DNA from: Candidatus Borrarchaeum weybense | Lineage (GTDB): Archaea > Asgardarchaeota > Sifarchaeia > Borrarchaeales > Borrarchaeaceae | Length of the DNA: 64,000 nt | Direction: 5' to 3' | Assembly (NCBI GenBank): GCA_019057385.1 | Contig: JAHQJS010000006.1 | Span: 62,001 to 126,000 of the forward strand | Shown here: positions 55,679 through 64,000 of the stretch, one piece after another | How the letters are laid out: each line of letters starts with the position of its first letter | How positions within the stretch are numbered: the first letter of the stretch is position 1 | Notes under the pieces: model-generated | Databases searched by the model: none | What the model saw: only the letters and a program-made list of their open reading frames with translations | Told to the model about the DNA's origin: nothing | Position numbers and translations under genes: made by a program

Positions 55679-56800
55679 TCAAAACGCTTTTGTCATATAC
55701 CACATCCATTGTATCGGCCCTGATCCCAAAATCCAGTTTGGTTGAGCCTCACAGAGTGTCCAACAATTCGGGCAATCTTGCTGTTTTATTAAGCTTCTTG
55801 CGTTTCTTGCTGTGTCTCCCCACCATATATCTCTAAAGTTTTTTTCTTTTAGATTACCTAGCTTTATGCTCCACTGAGTACAAGGATAAACATTTCCATA
55901 CGGGTCAATAAATGCAGAATAAGTGGCAGCAACGCAGGGAACTATCATTTTTTGAGGGTCGTTTAAAAAAGCAGGAATCTTCTTTGAATAGAATCTATAA
56001 AAGAGTGATTTAACTTTGTGGATTATATTTTTAGATCTAGTTTCATTTATCAACATTTTGAGGTAATAGTTAAAGTCATCTATTAAATCTTTCTTGAAAC
56101 TTTCATATGAGTTTTCATTAAAATTCTTACCGTAATACTCTGTAAAATGCTCTAAAGTCGGTATTATCTCTCTTATAGAAATATGATTTTTCTTAAGAAA
56201 ATGATAAAATGCCCAAAATTTTCCAGCATTATATTCTGAAATAGTATGTCCGCAACTAACAGTTAAATTGCAATATTGCTTTTTCAGTTTTTTAAGTTCG
56301 TTAAAAAGCCATATAGCGTTCTCAAAATTTCCTTTCACTCCTCTTATATCGTCATGGGTACTAGATACACCATCTAAACTTACTATAATATTAAATGCTT
56401 TATTTATGGGGATTTCATGCACTATTTTTTTAATTTTATGTAATGATCTTTTCGCCAAAATAGCATTTGTTGTCAATGATGCTACCGATATTGCTGTATT
56501 GTTGTATGCATAGGTTATTATATCCTCTACATCCTTTTTTAAAGTGGGCTCCCCACCAGTAAAGTCAATCCATCCTAAGTTTGTCCCAATTTCGTCAAAT
56601 ATCTTTTTCCAATCCTCAGTAGTAAGTTCTTCTTTAACTCTGTCGGGAGATTCTTTATAGATTTTCCAAATGTGACAGGTTTTACATCTAGAATTACACA
56701 TGAATGTAAGTGCTGCTGCAAGTTTTACTGGTAAAGGTCTTCCTATAGTCTTCCTTATTTTTGATTTTAGGATTTGAAATGCCAAAGACGTTTTTATCAC
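55679..56800 (-). CDS. Radical SAM/SPASM protein
   Basis: The 373-residue protein has CNSRCKTC near residues 35-42 (CX3CX2C for the SAM cluster), WIDFTGGEPTLKKDVEDI as the GGE motif, and a C-terminal SPASM part: CVAATYSAFIDPYGNVYPC, then CPNCWTLC. Many relatives modify peptides or polysaccharide-pathway intermediates. Different subtype from the radical SAM at 3067, with a fuller SPASM part. GTG start. Located in the segment deleted from cassette A. Confidence 0.88.
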   Translation of the reverse strand: MIKTSLAFQILKSKIRKTIGRPLPVKLAAALTFMCNSRCKTCHIWKIYKESPDRVKEELTTEDWKKIFDEIGTNLGWIDFTGGEPTLKKDVEDIITYAYNNTAISVASLTTNAILAKRSLHKIKKIVHEIPINKAFNIIVSLDGVSSTHDDIRGVKGNFENAIWLFNELKKLKKQYCNLTVSCGHTISEYNAGKFWAFYHFLKKNHISIREIIPTLEHFTEYYGKNFNENSYESFKKDLIDDFNYYLKMLINETRSKNIIHKVKSLFYRFYSKKIPAFLNDPQKMIVPCVAATYSAFIDPYGNVYPCTQWSIKLGNLKEKNFRDIWWGDTARNARSLIKQQDCPNCWTLCEAQPNWILGSGPIQWMWYMTKAF

Positions 56801-56841
56801 TCAGCTCATATTTCATTAATGTAAATAGCAAATATTTGGTA

Positions 56842-57843
56842 TCAGTAACTGAAATCTTTCTTTATTTGTATATGCCATCGATTTGTGCCATAAATCATTC
56901 CAAAAGTCCAAGCTATTCCTCTAATCAAATTTAAAACAATTAGGCATAACGCCTTTTTATCTTTCACTCTTAACGCTGTTGATATTCCAGAAAAAACATT
57001 TGAAATTATTAGAACTACGAAATAAGACATTGCCACAGGAAATAGATGATTTATAAAAAGACTCAGAATGGTAAAGATAACCAAACCGACATAAAAAAAT
57101 GGTTGAAGAATTAAATGTAAGTTAACATAACTTTCGCCTTTAATTCCCTCAGGATGAATATAATAGAGGAAAGTTCTGCTCACACCATACCAAAACTGTT
57201 GCTTAAAGAAAGCCCAAAGTGATGTTCTATGCTTATGCCAAACTTTTGCTTTTGGCACGAATATAATTTCATAACCAAGTTTTCTTATTCTATAACTCAA
57301 GTCAATGTCATCTGCTACAACGAGGTATTCTCTAAATTTCCCTACTTTCTCTATTAGATTTTTCCTATATGCACAATTCCACGTGGCTAAAGATTCAACG
57401 GATTTGTTATATTGACTCATTCTTTTTTGAACATCATAGCCTATACATCTAGGAATTGATTTATCGCTATTCCAAGTTTCAACTATTCCTCCAACTCCTC
57501 CCACTGTCGGAGAAGAGAAATGCTTTATTAATTGTTTTAGCCAATCTTTTGCAACTTTAACATCGCCATCTGTAAAAGCAATAATGCTTCCCTTAGCAAG
57601 TTTTACTCCAATATTTCTTGCCTTTGGTGCACCTCCTCGACTAATGCAATTATATATTGTTATAGGATATTCAGATAGTATTTTCCGGGTATCATCGATT
57701 GATCCATCATTTATAACTACGATTTCCTTATTTTCATAATCTAGATTAAGTAAGGACTCGATACAATCTCTAATTGTTTCTTCAACATTATAAACTGGGA
57801 CAACTATTGAGACTAATTCGTTTTGAGTGGTTATTTCCGACAT
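56842..57843 (-). CDS. GT2 glycosyltransferase with C-terminal membrane segments
   Basis: The ~333-residue enzyme begins MSEITTQNELVSIVVPVYN, with VINDGSIDDTRKIL, metal site DGD (FTDGDVKVAKDWLKQL), VVADDIDLSYRIRK, HRTSLWAFFKQQFWYG and several helices. The ATG at 57843 is preferred to the TTG just before it; the scar in cassette A preserves this very start (MSEI) and the promoter region. Last gene of cassette B. Related to, but distinct from, 8737 and 52252. Confidence 0.88.
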   Translation of the reverse strand: MSEITTQNELVSIVVPVYNVEETIRDCIESLLNLDYENKEIVVINDGSIDDTRKILSEYPITIYNCISRGGAPKARNIGVKLAKGSIIAFTDGDVKVAKDWLKQLIKHFSSPTVGGVGGIVETWNSDKSIPRCIGYDVQKRMSQYNKSVESLATWNCAYRKNLIEKVGKFREYLVVADDIDLSYRIRKLGYEIIFVPKAKVWHKHRTSLWAFFKQQFWYGVSRTFLYYIHPEGIKGESYVNLHLILQPFFYVGLVIFTILSLFINHLFPVAMSYFVVLIISNVFSGISTALRVKDKKALCLIVLNLIRGIAWTFGMIYGTNRWHIQIKKDFSY

Positions 57844-58032
57844 CAAATCAACCGTATAATTGGTTTAAAGACCTTTGATAAGTCCTCGTAACTAATCACA
57901 GATTACCATGCTTTGACTACTAAAGTTATATTATAATTCGACATTCTGAAGATTATTGACTAACTAGCAGAGTATCCTACTTTTATTGATACATTGAAAC
58001 CTGATTTTATTGTTTAAGAGGTATAAAAGTTG

Positions 58033-58593
58033 TTAATCAAGAATACGAGAAACGAGCCATGTGGGTATTTCTTTAAAATAGAGAATGGAGAGAACTGAAT
58101 AAACGAGTAAACCATTGAAGGCAAATAAACACATACAACTCACTATAATAATAACTCGTGTGACTGGATTGTTTTGATTTGAAATGTATTTCCATCCAAT
58201 ACTATTAATTATATTGAAAGAAATTGTTATCAAAAGATAACCAATGATTAAGTAGGGCAATAAGGCCAATAATTCCCCCTGTAGAAAAAAATAATTCCAA
58301 AGTCCGAGTTTTATTGCACATGGCTCAATAAATAAGCTTAAGACGAGAGGAGAAGAGGAATACAGAAATTTGTTTGCTGATTTCTTTAATAAGGATGTGG
58401 AGAAAAGAGAATATATTCCCCAACATATGCAGATCACAAGAGGTATTCCCACAATCGTTGGACCGAGATGGGCGTAGGACCACGCGTGATAAGTTCCTAA
58501 CCTTTCCCACATTAAACCAAATGAAATACCATTAATAAAAAAGAAGATGGTTGCTCCATAAGCTTCTTTTTCCGTTTCAACCTTTAATTGCAT
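58033..58593 (-). CDS. Carotenoid-biosynthesis-type (CruF/DUF422-like) membrane protein
   Basis: The ~186-residue protein has five or six hydrophobic helices. GLMWERLGTYHAWSYAHLGP, IVGIPLVICICWGIY and LFIEPCAIKLGLWNYF follow the same order and spacing as the E-G-x-G-x-x-Y-x-Y, G-V-P and D-P-x-A-x-x-x-G-L-W motifs of the CruF/DUF422 family (PF04240), which hydrates isoprenoid double bonds. It is shorter than classic CruF. No carotenoid genes are nearby; a role on the polyprenyl carrier is speculation. ATG at 58593 preferred; GTG at 58605 is alternative. Confidence 0.5.
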   Translation of the reverse strand: MQLKVETEKEAYGATIFFFINGISFGLMWERLGTYHAWSYAHLGPTIVGIPLVICICWGIYSLFSTSLLKKSANKFLYSSSPLVLSLFIEPCAIKLGLWNYFFLQGELLALLPYLIIGYLLITISFNIINSIGWKYISNQNNPVTRVIIIVSCMCLFAFNGLLVYSVLSILYFKEIPTWLVSRILD

Positions 58594-58633
58594 ATTTACA
58601 CACACTTTAAATCTTTCATGTTTATAACAAGAG

Positions 58634-59746
58634 TTAAAAGGTCTGGAAAATTGAAATTATTTTTGGAATAGTCGCATCCCACGTATAATATTTTTCAATT
58701 AATTTTCTACCTGCCTTAGCCATCTTACGTCTCAATTCAGTATCGTTTAACAAAATTAGAGTTTTTCTAATAAACTCCTTTGTATCCCCAGGTTGAATCA
58801 AAAACCCTGTTTTATCATGTTTAACTATTTCTTTTACACCTCCAACGTTAAAAGCGACAACTGGGACGCCTGACGAAAAAGCTTCTAAGCAAACATTGGG
58901 AACTCCTTCAAGAAGGGATGGAAGGATTAGTACATCAATTTTTCTAAATATGTTAGTAATGTCCTTGTGAGGTATCATCCCTAAAAACTCCACTGGTAAC
59001 CCTTTTGATTGCGCCGCGAGAGATTCTTTCTGAGAACCATCACCAATGATAATCAATTTAGTGTTCGGTAAACGCATTGAAATTTCACGAATGATTTGAG
59101 GTAGATAAGAAACACCTTTCCAGAGTTCTAATCTTCCAATAAATCCAATATTCTTAGTTGATTTCTTTTCAAGATATGGAAAACGTGATATATCGATGGC
59201 ATTGGGGATCCACACAAGTTTGTCTCTTTTTATTTTAAATTTATTAGCAACTTTAACTTTGTCTGTTTTTGAAATTGAGATAACGCGGTCAGCTGACTTA
59301 ATAGTTGCTTTTCCAATTGATTTATCATAAAATCTTTTAAAAGCAGATTTGAATGTCCCAACAAACTTAGGGTCAGGGATTCCAACGCCTCCATGAAGGT
59401 GTAGAACTAATGGGAACTGGGCTAATTTTTTTGATAACGCCGCTTGGTTTGATATTAGGAAAAGGTAGGAATGTAAATGAACGACATCAAAGCTTTTGGC
59501 TTCTTTTAACAATTTTGGGACTATAAAACTAAGTGCGCTAATTCCCCATCCTGTCCCATATGCAGGGATTCTTTCGATCTCGATCCCATTCTTAAGCTCT
59601 ATAGGAAATGTATTGCGTGGGATTTGTGATGTAATGACTTTTACGTGAAGGCCTTGTTCAACTAATTTCCTTGAGAGGTTATAGCAATATATTCCATGTC
59701 CACTAGTTTTTGGTGGAAAGAAATTTGAAATTTGTAATATCTTCAT
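58634..59746 (-). CDS. GT4 family glycosyltransferase
   Basis: The 370-residue GT-B enzyme begins KILQISNFFPPKTSGHGIY, with WIPNAIDISRFPYLEKKS at the hinge, IGFIGRLELWKGVSYLP and donor site LLEGVPNVCLEAFSSGVPVV (EX7E). ATG start after GGGGCAAATAA. A typical full-length GT4 of a glycan locus; donor unknown. Next to the CruF-like gene on the same strand. Confidence 0.92.
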   Translation of the reverse strand: MKILQISNFFPPKTSGHGIYCYNLSRKLVEQGLHVKVITSQIPRNTFPIELKNGIEIERIPAYGTGWGISALSFIVPKLLKEAKSFDVVHLHSYLFLISNQAALSKKLAQFPLVLHLHGGVGIPDPKFVGTFKSAFKRFYDKSIGKATIKSADRVISISKTDKVKVANKFKIKRDKLVWIPNAIDISRFPYLEKKSTKNIGFIGRLELWKGVSYLPQIIREISMRLPNTKLIIIGDGSQKESLAAQSKGLPVEFLGMIPHKDITNIFRKIDVLILPSLLEGVPNVCLEAFSSGVPVVAFNVGGVKEIVKHDKTGFLIQPGDTKEFIRKTLILLNDTELRRKMAKAGRKLIEKYYTWDATIPKIISIFQTF

Positions 59747-59793
59747 TTATTTGCCCCGTTGTCTGTTAGACTTTTGTGGTTCATATTTCGAAT

Positions 59794-61131
59794 TTAGTAT
59801 GCTACCAGAAGATGAGCAGCAAAAGCAACATAGAAGCTTATTAAAAAGACTAGGAAAAGAGTTTTATCTTCAAATTCCAATGAAGGAGCTATTAAAAACA
59901 TTAATGCGAACCCTAAGTAATATGCCCAACGTTCTGGATGTAAAAGTGGAAAAATGTAGCCTAGAATAACTAGAACCGATGTAACAACGATCCAAATACT
60001 CCAATGTCTTTTAGGTATGTTCTGGTAGTTTAATACATAATAAACCAGAAATAGACCAATAGAAGTAAAGATTCTAATAGTTGGAAAAATTAAGGCATCT
60101 GGCCAGTAAGGAAAAAATCCTCGACGATTAGGATCATAATCTAGGAAGGTACCTTGTGAAACTAAAATCTGAAATCTCCCAATAGAAATGTAATAAATTG
60201 TGTAAGGATCAATAATTATCCAAAAGGGCAGCACTATAAGAATTCCTAAAGCAATAACTAAAGCAAATTTCTGCAAACACCTTTCTTTTCGTGCAAGATT
60301 AAGTATTATTAAGATAAAGAGACTTGCTGTAACAATATGAGTTGCTACACATAGAACTAGAAAAATAGTTGTTAAGATTATTTTTCTTTCCCAATAATAG
60401 AGTGCTAACAAACCAAATGTAATGGCAAATAGATTTTTTATAAGATCCGCTTCAAATCTGAGGATTACGGGTGAAAAGATGTATATCAAAGCTCCTATCG
60501 TTGCCGTTGATTCTTCGAAGCGTTCATGTAGTATTTTGTAAATTATACTCAGATTGGCGATACTAAACATAATTGAAATAACAGATATTAAATGTACAGG
60601 AAAACCAAGAGCGACAATGCCGGCTAAAAGAAAAAATGCTACTGGCTCACCAATCAAATAGAGGTTAAGTCCGCCCGGTTTATTGAAGATACTCCAAATG
60701 ATCAAATCGAAATCTTGTGCAATTGAATTCACTATTGAAAAATAAACAGGAAGATCTGCACCAACCCATTTATCGCCTCCTCTCCATAAGGCAAAAAAGG
60801 AAACGACCGCATGTAATGGAAGGAGATATCTCAATTTTATTTTTTCTAAAATCTGAATAGAGGTAATTTCAAACCCTTTTATGTACAACAAGGCGTATAT
60901 AATTGGCAAAATAATCAAAATTGGGATACTTATTAGATAAATAATTCCTCCCGGTCTTCTATAGTAATTGGCAGCTATACTTATCGATCTTTCTAAAAAG
61001 AAAAGAATAGGTTGTAAAAATATGATACATAAAATTATGAAACAAGCTACAACAGCAATAATAATGCCTTTTTTGTATTTCTGGAATATCTCATATATTG
61101 TTTGAGATATTTTGTTCACAAGATACACCAC
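59794..61131 (-). CDS. Polytopic membrane protein, probable GT-C-like transferase
   Basis: The 445-residue protein has about 11 hydrophobic segments. An outer loop after the third or fourth helix carries GGDKWVGADLPVYFSIVNSI, with acidic residues as in GT-C enzymes, and FSPVILRFEADLIKN follows later. No strongly recognised family; it could also be a polymerase-like protein. GTG start without clear ribosome site. Confidence 0.6.
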   Translation of the reverse strand: MVYLVNKISQTIYEIFQKYKKGIIIAVVACFIILCIIFLQPILFFLERSISIAANYYRRPGGIIYLISIPILIILPIIYALLYIKGFEITSIQILEKIKLRYLLPLHAVVSFFALWRGGDKWVGADLPVYFSIVNSIAQDFDLIIWSIFNKPGGLNLYLIGEPVAFFLLAGIVALGFPVHLISVISIMFSIANLSIIYKILHERFEESTATIGALIYIFSPVILRFEADLIKNLFAITFGLLALYYWERKIILTTIFLVLCVATHIVTASLFILIILNLARKERCLQKFALVIALGILIVLPFWIIIDPYTIYYISIGRFQILVSQGTFLDYDPNRRGFFPYWPDALIFPTIRIFTSIGLFLVYYVLNYQNIPKRHWSIWIVVTSVLVILGYIFPLLHPERWAYYLGFALMFLIAPSLEFEDKTLFLVFLISFYVAFAAHLLVAY

Positions 61132-61225
61132 TGAAACTGGATCATCTAAAGATTTTTAAAAGTTTTTTCTGGTTCCACATCAAGAAAAAAATAATTATTG
61201 TGGAGATACGAGAAAGGCGAAATAG

Positions 61226-61885
61226 ATGCCCCGAACTCTTGAAGAAGAAATAGAATATTTTGATCGCTTAGCACATAGGAAGGATGCTTTTGCTTCTATA
61301 AAGCAGAGAGTTATAGAGAAATCAAAAATTATCCGGAATTTGGTCGTTAAGCCATATAAATTTATTTTAGATTTGGGATGTGGTTCAGGGTTATTTGTTC
61401 CAATATTCCAGAACTGGACCTATCTCGGAGTAGACATAAGTTCAAAAAGCATAAAGGTCGCAAAAAAACAATTTCCACAACAGGATTTTTTTGTAGCGAA
61501 TGCATATTATCTCCCTTTTAAAGCTTCTTCAATAGGAATAGTTTTTGGAAATGGTATTCTTCATCATGTCGGTCTAAATATTTTTCGAGAATTAGTTCGA
61601 GTTATAAAACGAGGCGGAATCTTTATTGCTTTTGAACCGAACCAAAGGAATCCTATTGGTGCCAGAAAAGTAGCTACTGTCTGTGAGACTGGTTTAAAAA
61701 AGGAAGAAATAGAAACTGTTTTACAAAGGTTAAATCTTAAATATTCCATAAAAACTAAACATTGGATCCCAGATTGGTGGACTGGAATAAAACGTAAATT
61801 GGCTAGACCTATTGAAATTATTCTCGAAAAAATACCCTTTGTTAAGGAATTCGGTGGAGGTCTATTAATTTATTTCAATAAATAA
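61226..61885 (+). CDS. Class I SAM methyltransferase (Methyltransf_11-like)
   Basis: The 219-residue protein has FILDLGCGSGLFVPIFQ, YLGVDISSKSIKVAKKQF, NAYYLPFKASSIGIVFGNGI and LVRVIKRGGIFIAFEPNQRN, a full set of class I motifs. The ATG follows AAAGGCGA. Starts a short plus-strand run that continues to 63458. Confidence 0.88.
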   Translation: MPRTLEEEIEYFDRLAHRKDAFASIKQRVIEKSKIIRNLVVKPYKFILDLGCGSGLFVPIFQNWTYLGVDISSKSIKVAKKQFPQQDFFVANAYYLPFKASSIGIVFGNGILHHVGLNIFRELVRVIKRGGIFIAFEPNQRNPIGARKVATVCETGLKKEEIETVLQRLNLKYSIKTKHWIPDWWTGIKRKLARPIEIILEKIPFVKEFGGGLLIYFNK

Positions 61886-62005
61886 TAACCTGATATGAGT
61901 ATAAGATTAGTTCAGATGCGAAAAAAAATCCCTGATGAAATACATTAATATCAGAGCCTTGAAAGTAAATCGAGATGATTTGATTTGAATATAAGAATTC
62001 ATATT

Positions 62006-62503
62006 ATGAATAAAGTAGAAAACGTAATCACTAAGTTTAAGAAGGAGCTAAATGCGCGTTCAGCGCTTCCATCCCTTTTTATGGGAGTTTTTATATATCT
62101 GCTTGTAAATTATCTCTTTGCAGGAACAGAGTTTTACCGGATAAGTCACTGGACTTTAGGACGAGGTGTAGCTCTTAACGCCATATTTACATTTAAAGTT
62201 CAGTTGATATTGAGTACTTTTTCTTCAGAGATATTTAACTCATGGTTTAAACAAATTGTTTACCAGGGAATTTCGGGGGGTATTACTGGATCTTTTGTTA
62301 AGGAGGAAGTTAAGAGTAGCATAGCCATTTGTAGCTCTACTCTACCTTTTTATGCAATTTTGGTACTATTATCAAATCTCTCACACATTGGTATGATAGC
62401 TATCTTTTTTGTTTCAGGATTTCTAATAGGCGTAGCCGGAGGGATCATTGGAGTTCTTTTTTACAAAGAAATATCGGAAGGACATGCAATGACTGAAGAA
62501 TAA
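62006..62503 (+). CDS. Small membrane protein of unknown function
   Basis: About 165 residues with a basic N-terminus and four hydrophobic stretches, the last glycine-rich (SGFLIGVAGGIIGVLFYKE). It resembles archaeal four-helix DUF5518-type proteins in layout only. A TTG at 61985 is in frame; the ATG at 62006 is preferred. The epimerase gene follows 37 bases later, so they may be co-transcribed. Confidence 0.55.
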   Translation: MNKVENVITKFKKELNARSALPSLFMGVFIYLLVNYLFAGTEFYRISHWTLGRGVALNAIFTFKVQLILSTFSSEIFNSWFKQIVYQGISGGITGSFVKEEVKSSIAICSSTLPFYAILVLLSNLSHIGMIAIFFVSGFLIGVAGGIIGVLFYKEISEGHAMTEE

Positions 62504-62540
62504 CTCTTAGGAACAAAATGATGAAATAAAGGAGGAAAAA

Positions 62541-63458
62541 ATGCTGATTTTAATAACTGGCGGTGCTGGATTCATTGGAAGCCACCTGGCCTCAGAATTA
62601 CTAAAAAAGGGATACTCAGTCCGTATCATAGATAATCTATATACCGGAAAAAGAGAAAACGTTCCTAAAAACGCAGAATTCATCTTCGGAGATATAAGAA
62701 AAATAAACGATCTAAAAGATCTGCTAAAAGATGTAGAATGCATTTTTCATCATGCGGCACATGTAAGTGTTCCCGAATCAGTAAGAAACCCAATTCTAGA
62801 TTTTGATATAAATGTCAATGGGACTTTTTTTCTGTTAGAGGATGCTAGAAAACATGAAGTCGAAAAGTTCATTTTTGCTTCTAGTGCAGCAATTTATGGG
62901 ACAACGGGAGAGAAGATACCTGAAACGTTTGAAAAAAACCCTAAAAATCCTTACGGACTCAATAAATTGATAGCGGAAAAATATTGTCAGCATTATTACA
63001 GATTATATGGATTAAAGACAAATATTCTCCGATATTTTAATGTTTATGGACCAAAAAAAAGAGGAAATGCTGTGGATGTTTTTATACGCAACGCGTTGGC
63101 ACAAAGCCCCTTAAAAATTAATGGTGACGGTACACAATTTCGAGATTTTGTGCATGTGAGTGACGTAGTTGGAGCTACTATTTCATGTTTTTTGAGTGAT
63201 ATACACGGAGAGATTTACAATGTTGGAACCGGGATCGCAACAAAAGTTATTGATCTAGCTGAAAAAATTATTAAAGCAACAGGGACTAGTTCAAAGATTT
63301 TGTTCGAATCTCCACGACCAGGAGATATTAAAGGTATTACTTCTGATATTAAGAAGATACAAAGGGAATTATCATTTGTTCCACAGTACTCGATCGAAAA
63401 AGGTTTGTTGGAAACATTGCGCTTTTACAATGAAGAGAGTGCCCCTACGCTTTTGTAA
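62541..63458 (+). CDS. NAD-dependent epimerase (UDP-glucose 4-epimerase/GalE-like)
   Basis: The 305-residue extended SDR has ILITGGAGFIGSHLASEL, FHHAAHVSVPESVRNP, FASSAAIYGTTGEKIPE, NPYGLNKLIAEKYC (YX3K) and YFNVYGPKKRGNA. This is closer to archaeal UDP-glucose/galactose 4-epimerases than 42713 or 43714. AAAGGAGG immediately precedes the ATG (AAATAAAGGAGGAAAAA), one of the strongest ribosome sites in the window. It would supply UDP-galactose-type donors. Confidence 0.9.
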   Translation: MLILITGGAGFIGSHLASELLKKGYSVRIIDNLYTGKRENVPKNAEFIFGDIRKINDLKDLLKDVECIFHHAAHVSVPESVRNPILDFDINVNGTFFLLEDARKHEVEKFIFASSAAIYGTTGEKIPETFEKNPKNPYGLNKLIAEKYCQHYYRLYGLKTNILRYFNVYGPKKRGNAVDVFIRNALAQSPLKINGDGTQFRDFVHVSDVVGATISCFLSDIHGEIYNVGTGIATKVIDLAEKIIKATGTSSKILFESPRPGDIKGITSDIKKIQRELSFVPQYSIEKGLLETLRFYNEESAPTLL

Positions 63459-63462
63459 AACC

Positions 63463-63495
63463 GCAAGTTCCTCGTCCGTCTTTAGGACGGATATT
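63463..63495. mobile_element. Hairpin resembling an IS200/IS605-type element end
   Basis: GTTCCTCG, then TCCGTC-TTTAG-GACGGA (63475-63491), followed by TATTTCAC. From memory, the palindrome plus flanks resembles the right ends of archaeal TnpB elements. No transposase is present. It lies between two convergent genes, so it could also be a terminator. Confidence 0.4.
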
Positions 63496-64000
63496 TCACA
63501 ATCGAGCGTATATCGTTACTTGTTCATCATAATAAATCCTATTCAGCCCGATTATATTATTTAAATCGGAATTGCTAACCTTGGGACTTAAAGAACTTAT
63601 GAAAACATAATATGTCTCCAGAATAGAATCATAATACTCAAATTTGCGGTATGGTCTCATCTGATAGACTGTTCTTGAACCCAATAAATAATATGAAAGC
63701 CAAAAGAAATTTGCTCCCATCTCTTGATTTGCGAGTACGGCTACTTGAGGTTCAGCATTACCTTCCAACCAATATGCTGCCTTAAACTCACGTGCTGTTA
63801 TTAAAGGGGGATAAAAATAGTCAAAGTAGACGACTGAAACGATATCATAACCACTCATTGATAAGCACATACTTAATACAATGAGACTGGATTTCCAATG
63901 TTTTCTAAATTTCTTAGTAAATAAGATATGTGTTAGAGCTAATCCTCCTAAAAATGATGCAGGAATAAAGGCAAATAAATAAAATCTTTCAGGAATACGG
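63496..64000 (-). CDS. C-terminal part of a membrane glycosyltransferase-like protein (partial)
   Basis: The frame is open from the right edge of the window to the stop at 63496, about 168 residues; an internal ATG at 63870 is not the start. It begins with RIPERFYLFAFIPASFLGGL and further helices, then a soluble tail containing YWLEGNAEPQVAVLANQEMG and VYQMRPYRKFEYYDSIL. A membrane section followed by a soluble lobe opening with W-x-x-x-N is like the GT-C proteins of this locus. The 5' end is outside the window. Confidence 0.65.
   Translation of the reverse strand, partial: RIPERFYLFAFIPASFLGGLALTHILFTKKFRKHWKSSLIVLSMCLSMSGYDIVSVVYFDYFYPPLITAREFKAAYWLEGNAEPQVAVLANQEMGANFFWLSYYLLGSRTVYQMRPYRKFEYYDSILETYYVFISSLSPKVSNSDLNNIIGLNRIYYDEQVTIYARL

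Noticed and set aside
59751..59969. 72-codon plus-strand frame
   Set aside because: Mostly antisense to the C-terminus of the membrane protein at 59794 and without a ribosome site.
1..64000. CRISPR array
   Set aside because: No regularly spaced short repeats seen; repeats found are pairs within paralogous genes or one tandem duplication.
1..64000. tRNA or rRNA genes
   Set aside because: No cloverleaf-like GC-rich stretch with a GGTTCRA-type T-loop, and no rRNA-like sequence noticed; the two GC-richer intervals (18.7-19.0 and 21.6-21.9 kb) do not fit either.

Overview
The window is AT-rich chromosomal DNA, most likely from an archaeon. The signs are TTTAAATA-type TATA boxes (for example 2959 and 16058), frequent TTG and GTG starts with AGGAGG-type ribosome sites, a DUF2304 protein beside DPM1-like GT2 enzymes, many polytopic GT-C-like proteins, and hairpins resembling archaeal IS200/IS605 ends. 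I cannot assign a phylum from sequence alone. No rRNA, tRNA or CRISPR array was seen.

Nearly every gene belongs to one large surface-glycan locus: GT2 and GT4 glycosyltransferases, polytopic GT-C/GT39-like transferases, class I SAM methyltransferases, two sulfotransferases, two radical SAM/SPASM enzymes, three NAD-dependent sugar epimerases/dehydratases, a Gfo/Idh/MocA oxidoreductase, a WecB-type UDP-GlcNAc 2-epimerase, and a Wzm/Wzt-type ABC polysaccharide exporter. A plausible flow is nucleotide-sugar synthesis (27347, 42713, 43714, 62541, 4004), lipid-linked assembly by cytoplasmic GT2/GT4 enzymes, methylation and sulfation, export by 19120/20414, and further transfer outside the membrane by the GT-C proteins.

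Layout: 184-4978, GT2, methyltransferase remnants, radical SAM and oxidoreductase; 5156-6421, DPM1-like GT2; 6572-13045, cassette A (GT-C, GT2, methyltransferase, GT2, methyltransferase, deleted GT4); 13198-18652, a tandem GT-B protein and several methyltransferases, one frameshifted; 19120-21280, ABC exporter; 21953-27256, sulfotransferases and GT4s; 27347-32476, WecB-like enzyme, GT2, DUF2304 and GT4s; 32607-41379, GT-C proteins, DUF362 protein and GT4s; 41617-44971, methyltransferase, two epimerases and a TIGR04076-like protein; 45076-57843, cassette B; 58033-64000, a carotenoid-hydratase-like membrane protein, GT4, GT-C, methyltransferase, epimerase and a gene running off the window.

The most striking signal is structural. 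Cassettes A and B are paralogous but cyclically permuted. A reads as B 50.0-54.3, a 3.5-kb deletion scar, B 57.8-57.9, then B 45.1-48.0 with a deleted GT4. Two short, almost identical tracts (250 bp inverted, 212 bp direct) sit inside otherwise diverged paralogues, which points to recent gene conversion or recombination. At least two deletions in A have short direct repeats at their ends. The locus also holds several gene relics, so it appears to be actively duplicating, shuffling and decaying.
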